From Paracoccaceae bacterium (GTDB lineage: Bacteria; Pseudomonadota; Alphaproteobacteria; Rhodobacterales; Rhodobacteraceae): 62,903 nucleotides of DNA. The number at the start of each line of letters is the position of its first letter. The first letter of the stretch is position 1. Where the stretch lies: contig JAHDEX010000020.1 in NCBI GenBank assembly GCA_020628545.1, positions 1 through 62,903 of the forward strand. Direction: 5' to 3'. This document shows positions 36,691-44,884 of this stretch, in pieces. Below the pieces are notes generated by a model. It saw only the letters and a program-made list of their open reading frames with translations. It searched no databases and had not been told where the DNA came from. The translations under genes were made by a program, and so were the position numbers.

Positions 36691-37137
36691 ATGGGACACA
36701 AAATTCTGATCATGAACGGGCCAAACCTGAACCTTTTGGGCACGCGCCAGCCTGAAGTATATGGAGCCACCACCCTCGCGGACATCGAAGCGCTGTGTGC
36801 CGCAAAAGCTGAAACAATTGATGTTTCGCTCACGTTCATGCAGTCAAACCACGAAGGCGAATTGATCGATGCGATCCATGCCGCGTCCGGTACACAAGAC
36901 GGCATTATCCTCAATGCTGGCGCCTACACCCATACGTCGGTTGCACTGATGGACGCGATTGGATCCGTCACGGTACCTGTACTTGAGCTTCACCTCTCAA
37001 ACATCCATCAGCGTGAGGTTTTTCGGCACCATTCCTACATCTCAAAAGTCGCGATTGGCATGATCTGCGGCTTTGGCGCTGCGGGCTATCCGCTCGCGAT
37101 GGATGCGATGACCAGTTATCTGGGGGCGCAGACGTGA
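36691..37137 (+). CDS. aroQ: Type II 3-dehydroquinate dehydratase
   Basis: Third step of the shikimate pathway, dehydroquinate to dehydroshikimate. The 148 residues have the type II layout: ILIMNGPNLNLLGTRQPEVYG with R19 and catalytic Y24, INAGAYTHTS-like stretch ILNAGAYTHTSVALMDAI, and ELHLSNIHQREVFRHHS with the catalytic His. ATG 36691 is the natural start, although no strong ribosome site precedes it; the gap from phoB is 165 bases with AT-rich ends. Its stop overlaps the GTG start of a LuxR-type gene. Confidence 0.96.
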   Translation: MGHKILIMNGPNLNLLGTRQPEVYGATTLADIEALCAAKAETIDVSLTFMQSNHEGELIDAIHAASGTQDGIILNAGAYTHTSVALMDAIGSVTVPVLELHLSNIHQREVFRHHSYISKVAIGMICGFGAAGYPLAMDAMTSYLGAQT

Positions 37138-37910
37138 ACGGGACGATTGCGAAACTATATGAGCTGACAAACGCAAAAACGGTTGAAGAACTGTGGGACG
37201 TGCACACTAAGCACATGGCGACGTTTGGTTTCACTCGCGTCATTTACGCCTTCACGCGCTATTTCAATGCGTCAGCCATGTCGAGCAGTGAAATGGCGCT
37301 TGGCGATCCGCAGGACTGGGTTTTGCTAACGAATCTGCCCACCGATTACATTGATGAATTTGTGCAGGGCGGACACTACGCCAATGCACCGATGGTTCGC
37401 TGGGCCGTCCACAATGATGGTGCCTGTAGCTGGCGGTGGATGGAAGAAATGATGTCGACCGAGCTGGCCACGGAAAAGGAACGCGCCGTTTTCGCGTTCA
37501 ATCAATCGAAGGGCGTGAAAGCGGGATATACGCTGAGTTTCCGGACGGTTAGCCAACGCAGCAAAGGTGCAATTGCGTTGATTGTACCGGAAGATGTGGG
37601 CCAACATCGCGCTGATCAGATCTGGGCGGAGCACGGGGAAGAGTTGATGGTGCTGAACAATGTGATGCACCTGAAGATCCTTGCCCTGCCCCATACTGGC
37701 TCACGCAAGCTGACAAGCCGTCAACGCGAAGTGCTGCAGTGGGTTGGCGATGGGAAAACGACCCAGGACATTGCGATTCTCTTGGGTCTGACCGCGGCAA
37801 CTGTGGAAAAGCACCTACGTTTGGCGCGGGAAGCGCTGGATGTTGAGACGACGGCGCAGGCCGTTCTTAAGGCCGCTTTCTACAACCAGATGTTTGTTCT
37901 GGAAAGCTGA
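37134..37910 (+). CDS. LuxR-type regulator with altered acyl-homoserine-lactone pocket
   Basis: A 258-residue regulator with an autoinducer-binding-like N-terminal domain (about 15-175) and a LuxR HTH (about 193-250: LTSRQREVLQWVGDGKTTQDIA). GTG 37134 overlaps the aroQ stop (GTGA) behind a GGGGG ribosome site. Aligned with TraR, pocket residues read Y72 for W57, F76 for Y61 and A85 for D70. P86, W100 and G131 match P71, W85 and G113. Asp70 normally binds the lactone amide, so a standard ligand is doubtful. No luxI gene is nearby, which makes it a solo regulator. Its target is unknown. Confidence 0.88.
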   Translation: MNGTIAKLYELTNAKTVEELWDVHTKHMATFGFTRVIYAFTRYFNASAMSSSEMALGDPQDWVLLTNLPTDYIDEFVQGGHYANAPMVRWAVHNDGACSWRWMEEMMSTELATEKERAVFAFNQSKGVKAGYTLSFRTVSQRSKGAIALIVPEDVGQHRADQIWAEHGEELMVLNNVMHLKILALPHTGSRKLTSRQREVLQWVGDGKTTQDIAILLGLTAATVEKHLRLAREALDVETTAQAVLKAAFYNQMFVLES

Positions 37911-38177
37911 CTACAACCTGTTGTTGTTGCCGGTCGTCCTCTGTGGAAAAGTTTTATTAAAAGGTCAGGTTTCCCTTACTTCCATTACGCTGCGTTAACA
38001 CGCAAGATATTGATGTTCCGTGAGTGGTGGCCTTAGGCCTGGGAACTGTGGGTCATAATCCCCGTTATTTCGGGGCTAGGTGATTTACGCGTCGGTTGCT
38101 GCGGGGTTTGCCCCAAGGCGCCGACACTCGATATCTGCGTTTGTCCCCGTCCCAAAATGGACACGCGTCTTTATCGT

Positions 38178-38214
38178 ACGGCATCGCGTTCTCCCGACGC
38201 GGTGCCGTTGTTTT
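38178..38214 (+). terminator. Plus-strand terminator far downstream of the LuxR-type gene
   Basis: ACGGCATCGCGT (38178-38189) pairs with ACGCGGTGCCGT (38197-38208), 12 bp with one G-U pair and a seven-base loop, followed by TGTTTTAG. It ends either the aroQ-luxR mRNA, giving a 3' UTR of about 300 bases, or a separate RNA from the gap. Confidence 0.65.
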
Positions 38215-38248
38215 AGATGGTTGACACACATCATCACCCGCGGCCGAC

Positions 38249-38276
38249 AAAAAAAGGCGCTCCGAAGAGCGCCTTT
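38249..38276 (-). terminator. Rho-independent terminator of rpsB-tsf
   Basis: In the minus-strand RNA a 10-bp stem AAAGGCGCUC/GAGCGCCUUU closes a C(UUCG)G tetraloop and runs into seven U. It lies 23 bases after the tsf stop. Confidence 0.95.
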
Positions 38277-38298
38277 CCAAAGGTTATGTGACGACAGT

Positions 38299-39171
38299 TT
38301 AGCCGTTCAGCTTAGCAACTTCCGCAGCAAAGTCTTCTTCTGCTTTCTCGATGCCTTCGCCCTTCTCAAGACGCACGTAACCAGTGATTTCAACACCAGC
38401 TTCGGCTGCAGCCGCAGCCACGGTCAGGTCTGGGTTCACCACGAACTGCTGGTTCACCAATGTGACTTCCGCCATGTACTTTTTCATGCGGCCAACAATC
38501 ATCTTTTCGATGACGGCGTCGGGCTTGCCAGACTCGCGGGCGATGTCCATTTGGACCTGCTTTTCTTTTTCGATCACGCTCGCATCAAGTGAGGCTTCGT
38601 CCAGAGCTGCAGGGTTTGTGGCCGCGATGTGCATCGCAACCTGACGACCGAAGGCTGCGTTGTCGCCTTTGAGTGCAACCAGAACACCGATATTGCCCAT
38701 GCCATCGGCCGCCGCGTTGTGTACGTAAGTGACAACGGTTTCACCTTCGAGGACCGCCATCCGGCGCACGCCCATGTTCTCACCAATCACGGCAACGGCG
38801 TCTGTCACGGTTTGCTCAACGCTTTTGCCGTTCATGTCGGCGGCTTTCAACGCGTCCACATCAGCAACGGTCAGTGCAACATCCGCAATGCCTGCAACCA
38901 TCTTCTGAAAGTCAGCGTTCTTCGCAACGAAGTCGGTTTCCGAGTTCACCTCAACCGCAACACCTTTGCCGCCTTCAACTGCTACGGCCACAAGGCCCTC
39001 AGCAGCAGTACGGCCAGATTTCTTCGCAGCTTTTGCCAGGCCTTTGGTGCGGAGCCAGTCCACAGCGGCTTCGATGTCGCCGTCACTTTCGGTGAGCGCC
39101 TTCTTGGCGTCCATCATGCCTGCGCCTGTGCTGTCGCGCAGTTCTTTCACCATCGCAGCAGTAATTGCCAT
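38299..39171 (-). CDS. tsf: Translation elongation factor Ts
   Basis: Guanine-nucleotide exchange factor for EF-Tu, 290 residues. The N-terminal UBA-like module [22 protein letters not shown] and the TDFVAKN stretch ([15 protein letters not shown]) are exact family marks, followed by two EF-Ts core repeats. It is downstream of rpsB on the same strand, with a hairpin in the 79-base gap, the usual bacterial pair. Confidence 0.98.
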   Translation of the reverse strand: MAITAAMVKELRDSTGAGMMDAKKALTESDGDIEAAVDWLRTKGLAKAAKKSGRTAAEGLVAVAVEGGKGVAVEVNSETDFVAKNADFQKMVAGIADVALTVADVDALKAADMNGKSVEQTVTDAVAVIGENMGVRRMAVLEGETVVTYVHNAAADGMGNIGVLVALKGDNAAFGRQVAMHIAATNPAALDEASLDASVIEKEKQVQMDIARESGKPDAVIEKMIVGRMKKYMAEVTLVNQQFVVNPDLTVAAAAAEAGVEITGYVRLEKGEGIEKAEEDFAAEVAKLNG

Positions 39172-39199
39172 CTTATCTCTCCTTGAACGGATTTCTTGT

Positions 39200-39224
39200 C
39201 CGGGCGGGGCGGTCCCCTGCCCGG
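39200..39224 (-). terminator. Hairpin between rpsB and tsf
   Basis: CCGGGC (39200-39205) pairs with GCCCGG (39219-39224), and the inner GGG/CCC can extend the stem. No U-tract follows, so it is more likely an attenuator or RNA-processing/stability element that sets the S2 to EF-Ts ratio. Confidence 0.5.
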
Positions 39225-39250
39225 TTTCAGTTCTTTGTCAGCGGGTGACG

Positions 39251-40033
39251 TTACTCAGCTGGCGCTTCTTCTGTTGCAGCTTCTTCTGCCACAACTTCTT
39301 CTGCGAGCTGTTCCATCTCGCCCAGATCGACGCCTGCTGCGCCCAATTGGGCTTGCATGCCGTCGAGTGCCGCACGCGCGGCCAGGTCGGTGTAAAGCGC
39401 GATTGCGCGGGCCGCGTCGTCGTTGCCTGGGATAATGTAATCAACGCCTTCTGGGGAGCAGTTGGTGTCGACAACTGCCACAACCGGAATACCAAGTTTC
39501 TTGGCTTCGGCGATGGCGAGGTCTTCTTTGTTCACGTCGATGACGAACAGCAGATCAGGCACGCCGCCCATTTCGCGAATACCGCCGAGGGACGCTTGCA
39601 ATTTTCCCTGCTCGCGCTCCATGCCCAGACGCTCTTTTTTCGTCAGGCCTGCAAAACCGGTTTCCGACGCTTCGTCGATTGCTTTCAGGCGGTTGATGGA
39701 TTGAGAAACTGTCTGCCAGTTGGTCAGCGTGCCGCCGAGCCACCGGTGGTTCATGTAGAACTGCGCGGATTTCTCTGCAGCTTCCATGATCGGCTTTTGG
39801 GCCTGACGCTTTGTGCCGACGAACAGCACACGGCCGCCTTTGGCAACGGTGTCACGGATGACTTGCAGCGCTTGGTCCAGCATTGGAACTGTTTGTGTCA
39901 GGTCCATGATGTGGATGCCGTTGCGGCCGCCGTAAATATATTGGGACATCTTTGGGTTCCAGCGCGCGGTCTGGTGGCCAAAGTGAACGCCAGCTTCCAG
40001 CAGCTGACGCATGGTGAACTCAGGAAGAGCCAT
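39251..40033 (-). CDS. rpsB: 30S ribosomal protein S2
   Basis: A 260-residue S2 protein. It has the family opening [49 protein letters not shown] and [19 protein letters not shown]. The C-terminus carries an Ala/Glu-rich tail ([16 protein letters not shown]) typical of alphaproteobacteria. A leader of about 115 bases precedes it. Confidence 0.98.
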   Translation of the reverse strand: MALPEFTMRQLLEAGVHFGHQTARWNPKMSQYIYGGRNGIHIMDLTQTVPMLDQALQVIRDTVAKGGRVLFVGTKRQAQKPIMEAAEKSAQFYMNHRWLGGTLTNWQTVSQSINRLKAIDEASETGFAGLTKKERLGMEREQGKLQASLGGIREMGGVPDLLFVIDVNKEDLAIAEAKKLGIPVVAVVDTNCSPEGVDYIIPGNDDAARAIALYTDLAARAALDGMQAQLGAAGVDLGEMEQLAEEVVAEEAATEEAPAE

Positions 40034-40155
40034 GGTCGGTATATCCTTTTTCCGGTTTCAACCTCAGCGGGGGATCAGACCATCTGGCCCAACCGGTGGA
40101 TCTTCCGGGATGTCTCCCCTTCAGACCCGCCCCCGCCTGTGGGGTAAGTGCGCGT

Positions 40156-40184
40156 GCATTAGACGGGTTTTGCCATGCACGCAA
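40156..40184 (-). promoter_or_regulatory. Candidate promoter of rpsB-tsf
   Basis: Read on the minus strand, TTGCGT (40184-40179), 17 bases, TAATGC (40161-40156). Transcription would begin near 40149, giving a 115-base GC-rich leader before rpsB. That leader can fold around GGGTCT...AGACATCCC, where S2 autoregulation could act. Confidence 0.5.
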
Positions 40185-40201
40185 GTCTTGTTTGATGGTT
40201 C

Positions 40202-41542
40202 CTAAAAGAACACGCGCTCGACAAACCAGTACGCTCCAACAAGTCCGATGAATGCGGACGCTGGAATGCTGACAATCCTACGGTATGCCTCGATCTGGTC
40301 GCGCGATCCGATGGCGGCAGCGCAAAGCAAGAAGATGGCAAGCATCGGAGCGAAGAACAGCCAGACCGGATTTTCAAGCGCGGTAGCTAACGCTGGCGGG
40401 TCAATCGCGATGATGGCGATCGAGACTGCAATCAAGGCACCGTAAAGGATGAACCCACGTTGCACCTCGTTCTTACCTTGATCGATCCGAATCGCCTGCC
40501 AGACAGCAAGGAACATCACAGCAATGACGGCCAATTGCCCGATCTCGACGCCAATATTGAAGCCGATCAATGCGGGAATGAAAGTGCCCTCTGGCAGGCC
40601 GAATTCTCCCAAGACGGAGGCAAAACCAAGACCGTGAAGCAGCCCAAATGCAAAAACGATAACTGGTCGCCAAGGGCTGAGATTTTTCATCAGGATATTT
40701 TCGACTGCGACGTAGGTGATTGAAGCGGCGATCAGCGGCTCCACGACACTGCCCGGCAGGTTCACATACCCAAGGGCTGCAAGCGCAAGGGTGATCGTAT
40801 GGGCCAATGTGAACAAAGACACTTGCAAGAACAGCGGCCCAAAGCGGGTCGACAGGAAAAACAGACCAAGGACAAACAAGATGTGATCCAGCCCTTTGGG
40901 GACGATGTGATCAAACCCAACCGGGATGTATCTGACGAAAGTCTGCCATCCACTCGCCTGATCGCCGCCGCCGAGGGTAATAGTGTCACTGGACGCCCCG
41001 GCTTCGAGGTAGCCGTCATACGGCGCATCGACGCCTTGTTGGCGCAATACCATCGTGCCAAAGGCACTGTCCCATCCGACAACGACTGTTTGTGCATCAG
41101 ATGGCAATGGCGCCAAGAATGACAGGCTCGATTGACGGACCGTTTCAACATCGCCGACGGCAGGGATATCGATCGTAGGGTTTTCGACAGGCACCCGGGA
41201 TCCATCCACGACCACGTTGATCCGGTCGGCCATCTCTGGCCAATACGACTCAAAGCGCGTCGTCAGCTCTTCCGGTGTTAACGCCCGAAGCGCGTCGTAC
41301 TGCGCGGCTTGCGGTGTCTCGTTGGTGTCATCTGTTACGGCCAGGTCGATCCCTGCGATAAAGCTTTCGATGCTGAGGCGAATGTCGAACCTAAGCGTAT
41401 CGTCGACCCGCTCCATATCCGCGATCGCTGGCAGCACTTCATGCGCGCGGGCTGGTAAAAGGCTTGCGATCAGAAGGAACCATGCGGTTGACAACAGCAC
41501 GAGAAACGACAGGTTTGATCGCAACGGAAAGGGTGTCATCAT
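40202..41542 (-). CDS. HupE/UreJ-type membrane protein with periplasmic N-terminal domain
   Basis: A 446-residue protein. A signal peptide (about 1-33, ending LLPARA) precedes a soluble domain of some 180 residues. The rest is a HupE/UreJ_2-like set of about seven helices with YIPVGFDHIVPKGLDHILFVLGLF, the FTLAHTITLALAALG stretch and FGLLHGLGFASVLGEFGLP. Histidines in these helices fit the metal-permease (Ni, Co or Cu) role proposed for the family. Cleavage after ARA would leave a mature chain starting His-Glu. I chose ATG 41542 or 41539; upstream ATGs at 41560 and 41581 run into the divergent gene. The start codons of the two genes overlap. Confidence 0.82.
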   Translation of the reverse strand: MMTPFPLRSNLSFLVLLSTAWFLLIASLLPARAHEVLPAIADMERVDDTLRFDIRLSIESFIAGIDLAVTDDTNETPQAAQYDALRALTPEELTTRFESYWPEMADRINVVVDGSRVPVENPTIDIPAVGDVETVRQSSLSFLAPLPSDAQTVVVGWDSAFGTMVLRQQGVDAPYDGYLEAGASSDTITLGGGDQASGWQTFVRYIPVGFDHIVPKGLDHILFVLGLFFLSTRFGPLFLQVSLFTLAHTITLALAALGYVNLPGSVVEPLIAASITYVAVENILMKNLSPWRPVIVFAFGLLHGLGFASVLGEFGLPEGTFIPALIGFNIGVEIGQLAVIAVMFLAVWQAIRIDQGKNEVQRGFILYGALIAVSIAIIAIDPPALATALENPVWLFFAPMLAIFLLCAAAIGSRDQIEAYRRIVSIPASAFIGLVGAYWFVERVFF

Positions 41543-42350
41543 GCGTATTTCGAGCCTCATCGTCTGCTTGGCTGCAACCATCTCGGCGCAACAGGTCGCC
41601 AGTCACGAACTGTGGCTGGAACCCCTCGATTATCAAGTCCGTGCCGGAGGTCAACTCCAAGCCACGATCATCAACGGTGAAGGTTTCAGCGGCACGGCCC
41701 TGCCATATCTTCCTCAGCGGTTCCGCCACTTTGTGGTGTCGACCGCCGAACGCAATGTGCAGGTTCCGGGGCGTCCGGGTGATATGCCTGGGCTAAACAT
41801 GTCGTCCCAGGATGATGGGCTGCATGTGGTGGCCTATCAATCGACACCTCAGACGATTTCTTATCAAACGTGGGAGAAGTTCCAGAAATTTGCGGACCAT
41901 AAGGATTTCGGTGATGTCCGCAGCCGCCACGACGCGCGCGGCTTGCCGCCCGAAGACTTCAAGGAATCTTACATTCGCTTTTCCAAAACACTCATCGGCG
42001 TTGGGTCCAGCGTGGGTGCGGACAAGCGCATGGGGCTTGAGACAGAGATTGTCGCGCTGACCAACCCTTACACGGATGATCTTTCAGATGGGATGCGCGT
42101 CCAGCTTTTCTACGGGAGCGACGTCCGCGCTGACGAGCAAATCGAAGTCTTTGCAAAGTCACCGGGAGATGAGGTCAAGATCACTCTGGTACGGACGGAC
42201 GGCAATGGCATTGCAACGATACCGGTTGAGTCCGGGGTATCGTATCAGCTCGACGCTGTTGTCCTGCGGGAACCATCTGAGGCTGCCGCTGCGCAATCCG
42301 GTGCCGTATGGGAAACACTTTGGGCCAACCTGACGTTTCAGGCGCCGTGA
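41541..42350 (+). CDS. DUF4198-family periplasmic protein (possible metal-binding partner)
   Basis: A 269-residue secreted protein. A signal peptide (about 1-21, MRISSLIVCLAATISAQQVAS) is followed by SHELWLEPLDYQVRAGG, the standard opening of DUF4198 proteins. Some of these accompany nickel or cobalt transport and resemble NikM/CopC-type folds. The mature N-terminus would be His-Glu-Leu-Trp, a potential metal ligand. The middle has VGADKRMGLETEIVALTNPY, a family mark. An AAAGGG ribosome site lies just before ATG 41541. It is divergent from the HupE-type gene, with overlapping start codons, and ends flush against the histidine phosphatase gene. Confidence 0.82.
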   Translation: MRISSLIVCLAATISAQQVASHELWLEPLDYQVRAGGQLQATIINGEGFSGTALPYLPQRFRHFVVSTAERNVQVPGRPGDMPGLNMSSQDDGLHVVAYQSTPQTISYQTWEKFQKFADHKDFGDVRSRHDARGLPPEDFKESYIRFSKTLIGVGSSVGADKRMGLETEIVALTNPYTDDLSDGMRVQLFYGSDVRADEQIEVFAKSPGDEVKITLVRTDGNGIATIPVESGVSYQLDAVVLREPSEAAAAQSGAVWETLWANLTFQAP

Positions 42351-42941
42351 TCAGGTCTGATAAAGCGCTTCCATCGGCTGCCAGTGATGCTGCGGGCGGA
42401 GCGTATTAGTGTCGAGCGTGATGTAGTTCCCGCCGCCTTCGCGACCTTGGTCGTACTTACGGTCAATCGGAAAATCGCTCAAGGCGCAGTACAACAGCGT
42501 GCCCACGGCACCATGACCCACGAATAGAAGGTTGCCGTCCGGCGCTTCTGCAATGGCGGCTTTGACGGCCGTCACGATCCGCGCTTGTGCATCTGCTGCA
42601 GGTTCCCAACCGTCGATGCTGTTTTTGGGATCGCCAAAAAACGCGTCGGCGTGGGTCTCAAACGCGTCGGTGTCCAGGAAACCAGTCGCACTGCGGTCGT
42701 TTTCTCCCATCTTTGCGCGGATCATCACCTTAGCAAAGCTGCTTTCGGCCAAGATACCCGCGGTTTCGAGCGCTTTCGTTTCGTCACTCGCATAGATGTA
42801 TTCAGTTGGAAGAAGCGCATGACTGTCCGCAAGCGCCTCTACGCGCGCCCTGCCCTGCGCCGACAAGGACCACTGCGGCACGGGGATCTCCGGGTCAATA
42901 TTGACCTGAGGGTGTGTGAGATATCGGATCAGTCGCGTCAT
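42351..42941 (-). CDS. Histidine phosphatase-family protein
   Basis: A 196-residue member of the phosphoglycerate-mutase-like superfamily. The catalytic histidine is H10 in IRYLTHPQV, where most members have Arg-His-Gly; this Thr-His-Pro subtype keeps the nucleophile. The second histidine is in LLFVGHGAVGTLLYCAL. The segment YIYASDETKALETAGILAE is the family's second phosphate-pocket motif. The substrate is unknown. It abuts the DUF4198 gene tail to tail with no spacer and diverges from psuK. Confidence 0.85.
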   Translation of the reverse strand: MTRLIRYLTHPQVNIDPEIPVPQWSLSAQGRARVEALADSHALLPTEYIYASDETKALETAGILAESSFAKVMIRAKMGENDRSATGFLDTDAFETHADAFFGDPKNSIDGWEPAADAQARIVTAVKAAIAEAPDGNLLFVGHGAVGTLLYCALSDFPIDRKYDQGREGGGNYITLDTNTLRPQHHWQPMEALYQT

Positions 42942-43016
42942 CGAACACTGTTATCATGGTGGACGTCTCCGGCAAGTGGTCTTGTTCTTTTTGAACGGCT
43001 GGGTCAGACAGCCGAC

Positions 43017-43910
43017 ATGAGCAAATCTCCAGATATTCTTTGCATTGGTTCCGTCTTGTGGGACGTCATTGGTCGCGCTGCCAGCCATATGCGCGTTGGG
43101 TCTGACGTCCCGGGGCGGATCACACGCCTGCCTGGTGGTGTCGCGATGAACATCGCGATGACACTGAACCGCTTTGGGATGACACCGGCCCTTCTGACCG
43201 CCATCGGTAAAGACCCCGAAGGCGAAGAACTGATTGCCGAGGCGGAGCGGATGGGCATGATTACATCCCATGTCTACCGCTCTGATGATTTGCCAACGGA
43301 CGTCTATATGGCGATTGAGGGCGCAAATGGGTTGATCGCGGCGATTGCGGATGCTCACTCACTTGAGGCAGCGGGCCAGAAAATCCTGCGACCACTTGAA
43401 GACGGTACTTTGGGATCAGCCGCCGCGCCGTTTCAGGGGCCTATCGCGCTTGATGGCAATCTGACGGAAGAGCTTTTGCAGCAAATCGCTGGGTCGCCGC
43501 TTTTCGCGCAGGCTGATCTGCGGGTTGCCCCCGCCTCTCCCGGCAAAGCTGCGCGTTTGTTGGCATTGCTCGGGCATTCGTCGGCGACGCTTTATGTCAA
43601 CCTTGAGGAGGCAGGCCTGCTCTGCCAGACGGTCTTCGACGACGCCGCTGACGCGGTCGAGACGCTTTGCAAGCGCGGTGCGCACCGTGTTCTCGTGACG
43701 GATGGCGGCAAAAAGGCTGCAGAGGGCACGCGCAACGACGTCATCACTGCAACGCCGCCTTCGGTCATGGTGACCCGTGTCACCGGTGCCGGCGATACCT
43801 TCATGGCCGCTCATATCGCATCTGAAATCAGTGGGATGTCCCGTTATGATGCATTGAGCCGCGCTTTAAACGCTGCGGCCACCTACGTTTCCGGAGAAAC
43901 ACCTTTATGA
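43017..43910 (+). CDS. psuK: Pseudouridine kinase-like PfkB-family kinase
   Basis: A 297-residue ribokinase-family sugar kinase. The N-terminal PfkB signature region is GGVAMNIAMTLNRFGMTPALLTAIGKD. The C-terminal signature VTGAGDTFMAAH has the catalytic Asp. Position decides the substrate: the stop overlaps the start of psuG (ATGA). Together they would phosphorylate pseudouridine to its 5'-phosphate and then split it to uracil and ribose 5-phosphate. ATG 43017 gives a normal length; the longer upstream frame is antisense to the phosphatase gene. No pseudouridine transporter gene is adjacent. Confidence 0.9.
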   Translation: MSKSPDILCIGSVLWDVIGRAASHMRVGSDVPGRITRLPGGVAMNIAMTLNRFGMTPALLTAIGKDPEGEELIAEAERMGMITSHVYRSDDLPTDVYMAIEGANGLIAAIADAHSLEAAGQKILRPLEDGTLGSAAAPFQGPIALDGNLTEELLQQIAGSPLFAQADLRVAPASPGKAARLLALLGHSSATLYVNLEEAGLLCQTVFDDAADAVETLCKRGAHRVLVTDGGKKAAEGTRNDVITATPPSVMVTRVTGAGDTFMAAHIASEISGMSRYDALSRALNAAATYVSGETPL

Positions 43911-44827
43911 TACCCATCGCATATAGCGCAGAGGTCGCCAAAGCCCGCGCTGAAGGTCAGCCCATCGTAGCGCTCGAAAGCACGATTATCACCCATGGTA
44001 TGCCGTACCCACAAAACGTGGAAACTGCGGAATTGGTTGAGCAAGACGTTCGGGACCACAACGCTGTCCCTGCGACCATTGCGGTGATGGATGGTGTGCT
44101 TCACATCGGGTTAGAGCCTGAAACTCTCCGCTCGCTGGGGCAAGCATCTGACGTGGCCAAGCTCTCTCGCGCGGACATGGCGGCCTGTATCGCCTCTGGT
44201 GGTACTGGCGCGACAACGGTGGCAGCGACGATGATCGGCGCTCACCTTGCAGGCATTTCCGTTTTCGCAACGGGCGGCATCGGCGGGGTTCACAAGGGTG
44301 CCGAAACTACCTTCGATATCTCTGCTGATCTTCACGAACTCGCCCAGACGCCGGTGACGGTTGTTGCGGCTGGCGCGAAGGCCATTCTCGATCTGGAAAA
44401 AACGTTCGAGGTGCTTGAAACCCTCGGGGTTCCTGTCATTGCATTTGGTCAAGACGTGCTGCCGGCGTTTTGGTCGGCGACGTCGGATCTGCCAGCGCCG
44501 CTACGCATGGATACCGCTGACGCCATCGCAAAAGCGCAGATCATGCGCGGGGCGATGGGCCTCAAAGGCGGTCAGCTTGTCTGCAATCCGATCCCGGCTG
44601 ATGCCGAAATCCCGGCGGCCGAACTGGCGCCTGTGATAACCCAAGCCCTGCAAGAAGCAGAAGAACAAGGCGTTGCGGCAAAAGCGGTAACTCCTTTTCT
44701 GCTGGGGCGTATCTTTGAACTGACCGCAGGCAAATCCCTCACAGCCAACATTGCTCTGGTCCGCAACAATGCTCGGCTCGCAGCAAAAATTGCCAACGCA
44801 ATGAAAGTCGAGGCTCTGTCGGCCTAA
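43907..44827 (+). CDS. psuG: Pseudouridine-5'-phosphate glycosidase
   Basis: A 306-residue enzyme that cleaves the C-glycosidic bond of pseudouridine 5'-phosphate. The family stretches are plain: VALESTIITHGMPYPQN (about 25-41), AVMDGVLHIGL, SGGTGATTVAATM, FATGGIGGVHKGAE and VVAAGAKAILDLEKTFEVLETLGVPV. Near the C-terminus is TPFLLGRIFELTAGKSLTANIALV. It is translationally coupled to psuK. The DUF502 gene follows after 57 bases with its own ribosome site. Confidence 0.96.
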   Translation: MIPIAYSAEVAKARAEGQPIVALESTIITHGMPYPQNVETAELVEQDVRDHNAVPATIAVMDGVLHIGLEPETLRSLGQASDVAKLSRADMAACIASGGTGATTVAATMIGAHLAGISVFATGGIGGVHKGAETTFDISADLHELAQTPVTVVAAGAKAILDLEKTFEVLETLGVPVIAFGQDVLPAFWSATSDLPAPLRMDTADAIAKAQIMRGAMGLKGGQLVCNPIPADAEIPAAELAPVITQALQEAEEQGVAAKAVTPFLLGRIFELTAGKSLTANIALVRNNARLAAKIANAMKVEALSA

Positions 44828-44884
44828 CGTACTTGTGGTGCTCGAACCCACCGCTTACATCTTCGCGGAACGACGGGGGAATAG

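Larger units (their letters stand above)
37911..38298. other. 388-base gene-free gap with several hairpins
   Basis: This gap lies between the ends of the LuxR-type gene and tsf. I see no credible coding frame. Hairpins are CCCCG-TTATTT-CGGGG (38060-38075) and a longer stem from GTCGG (38091-38095) to CCGAC (38121-38125), capped by GGGG-TTTG-CCCC. Both terminators listed next also lie in the gap. The plus-strand part from about 37990 to 38214 could be a long 3' UTR or an independent small RNA. No convincing promoter was found, so I keep this open. Confidence 0.4.

Noticed and set aside
38065..38280. 71-residue minus-strand frame in the tsf/LuxR gap
   Set aside because: It begins beyond the tsf terminator, crosses both terminators, lacks a ribosome site and resembles no protein.
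38629..40147. Plus-strand open frames opposite tsf and rpsB
   Set aside because: Exact shadows of two certain genes; composition is atypical and no motif is present.
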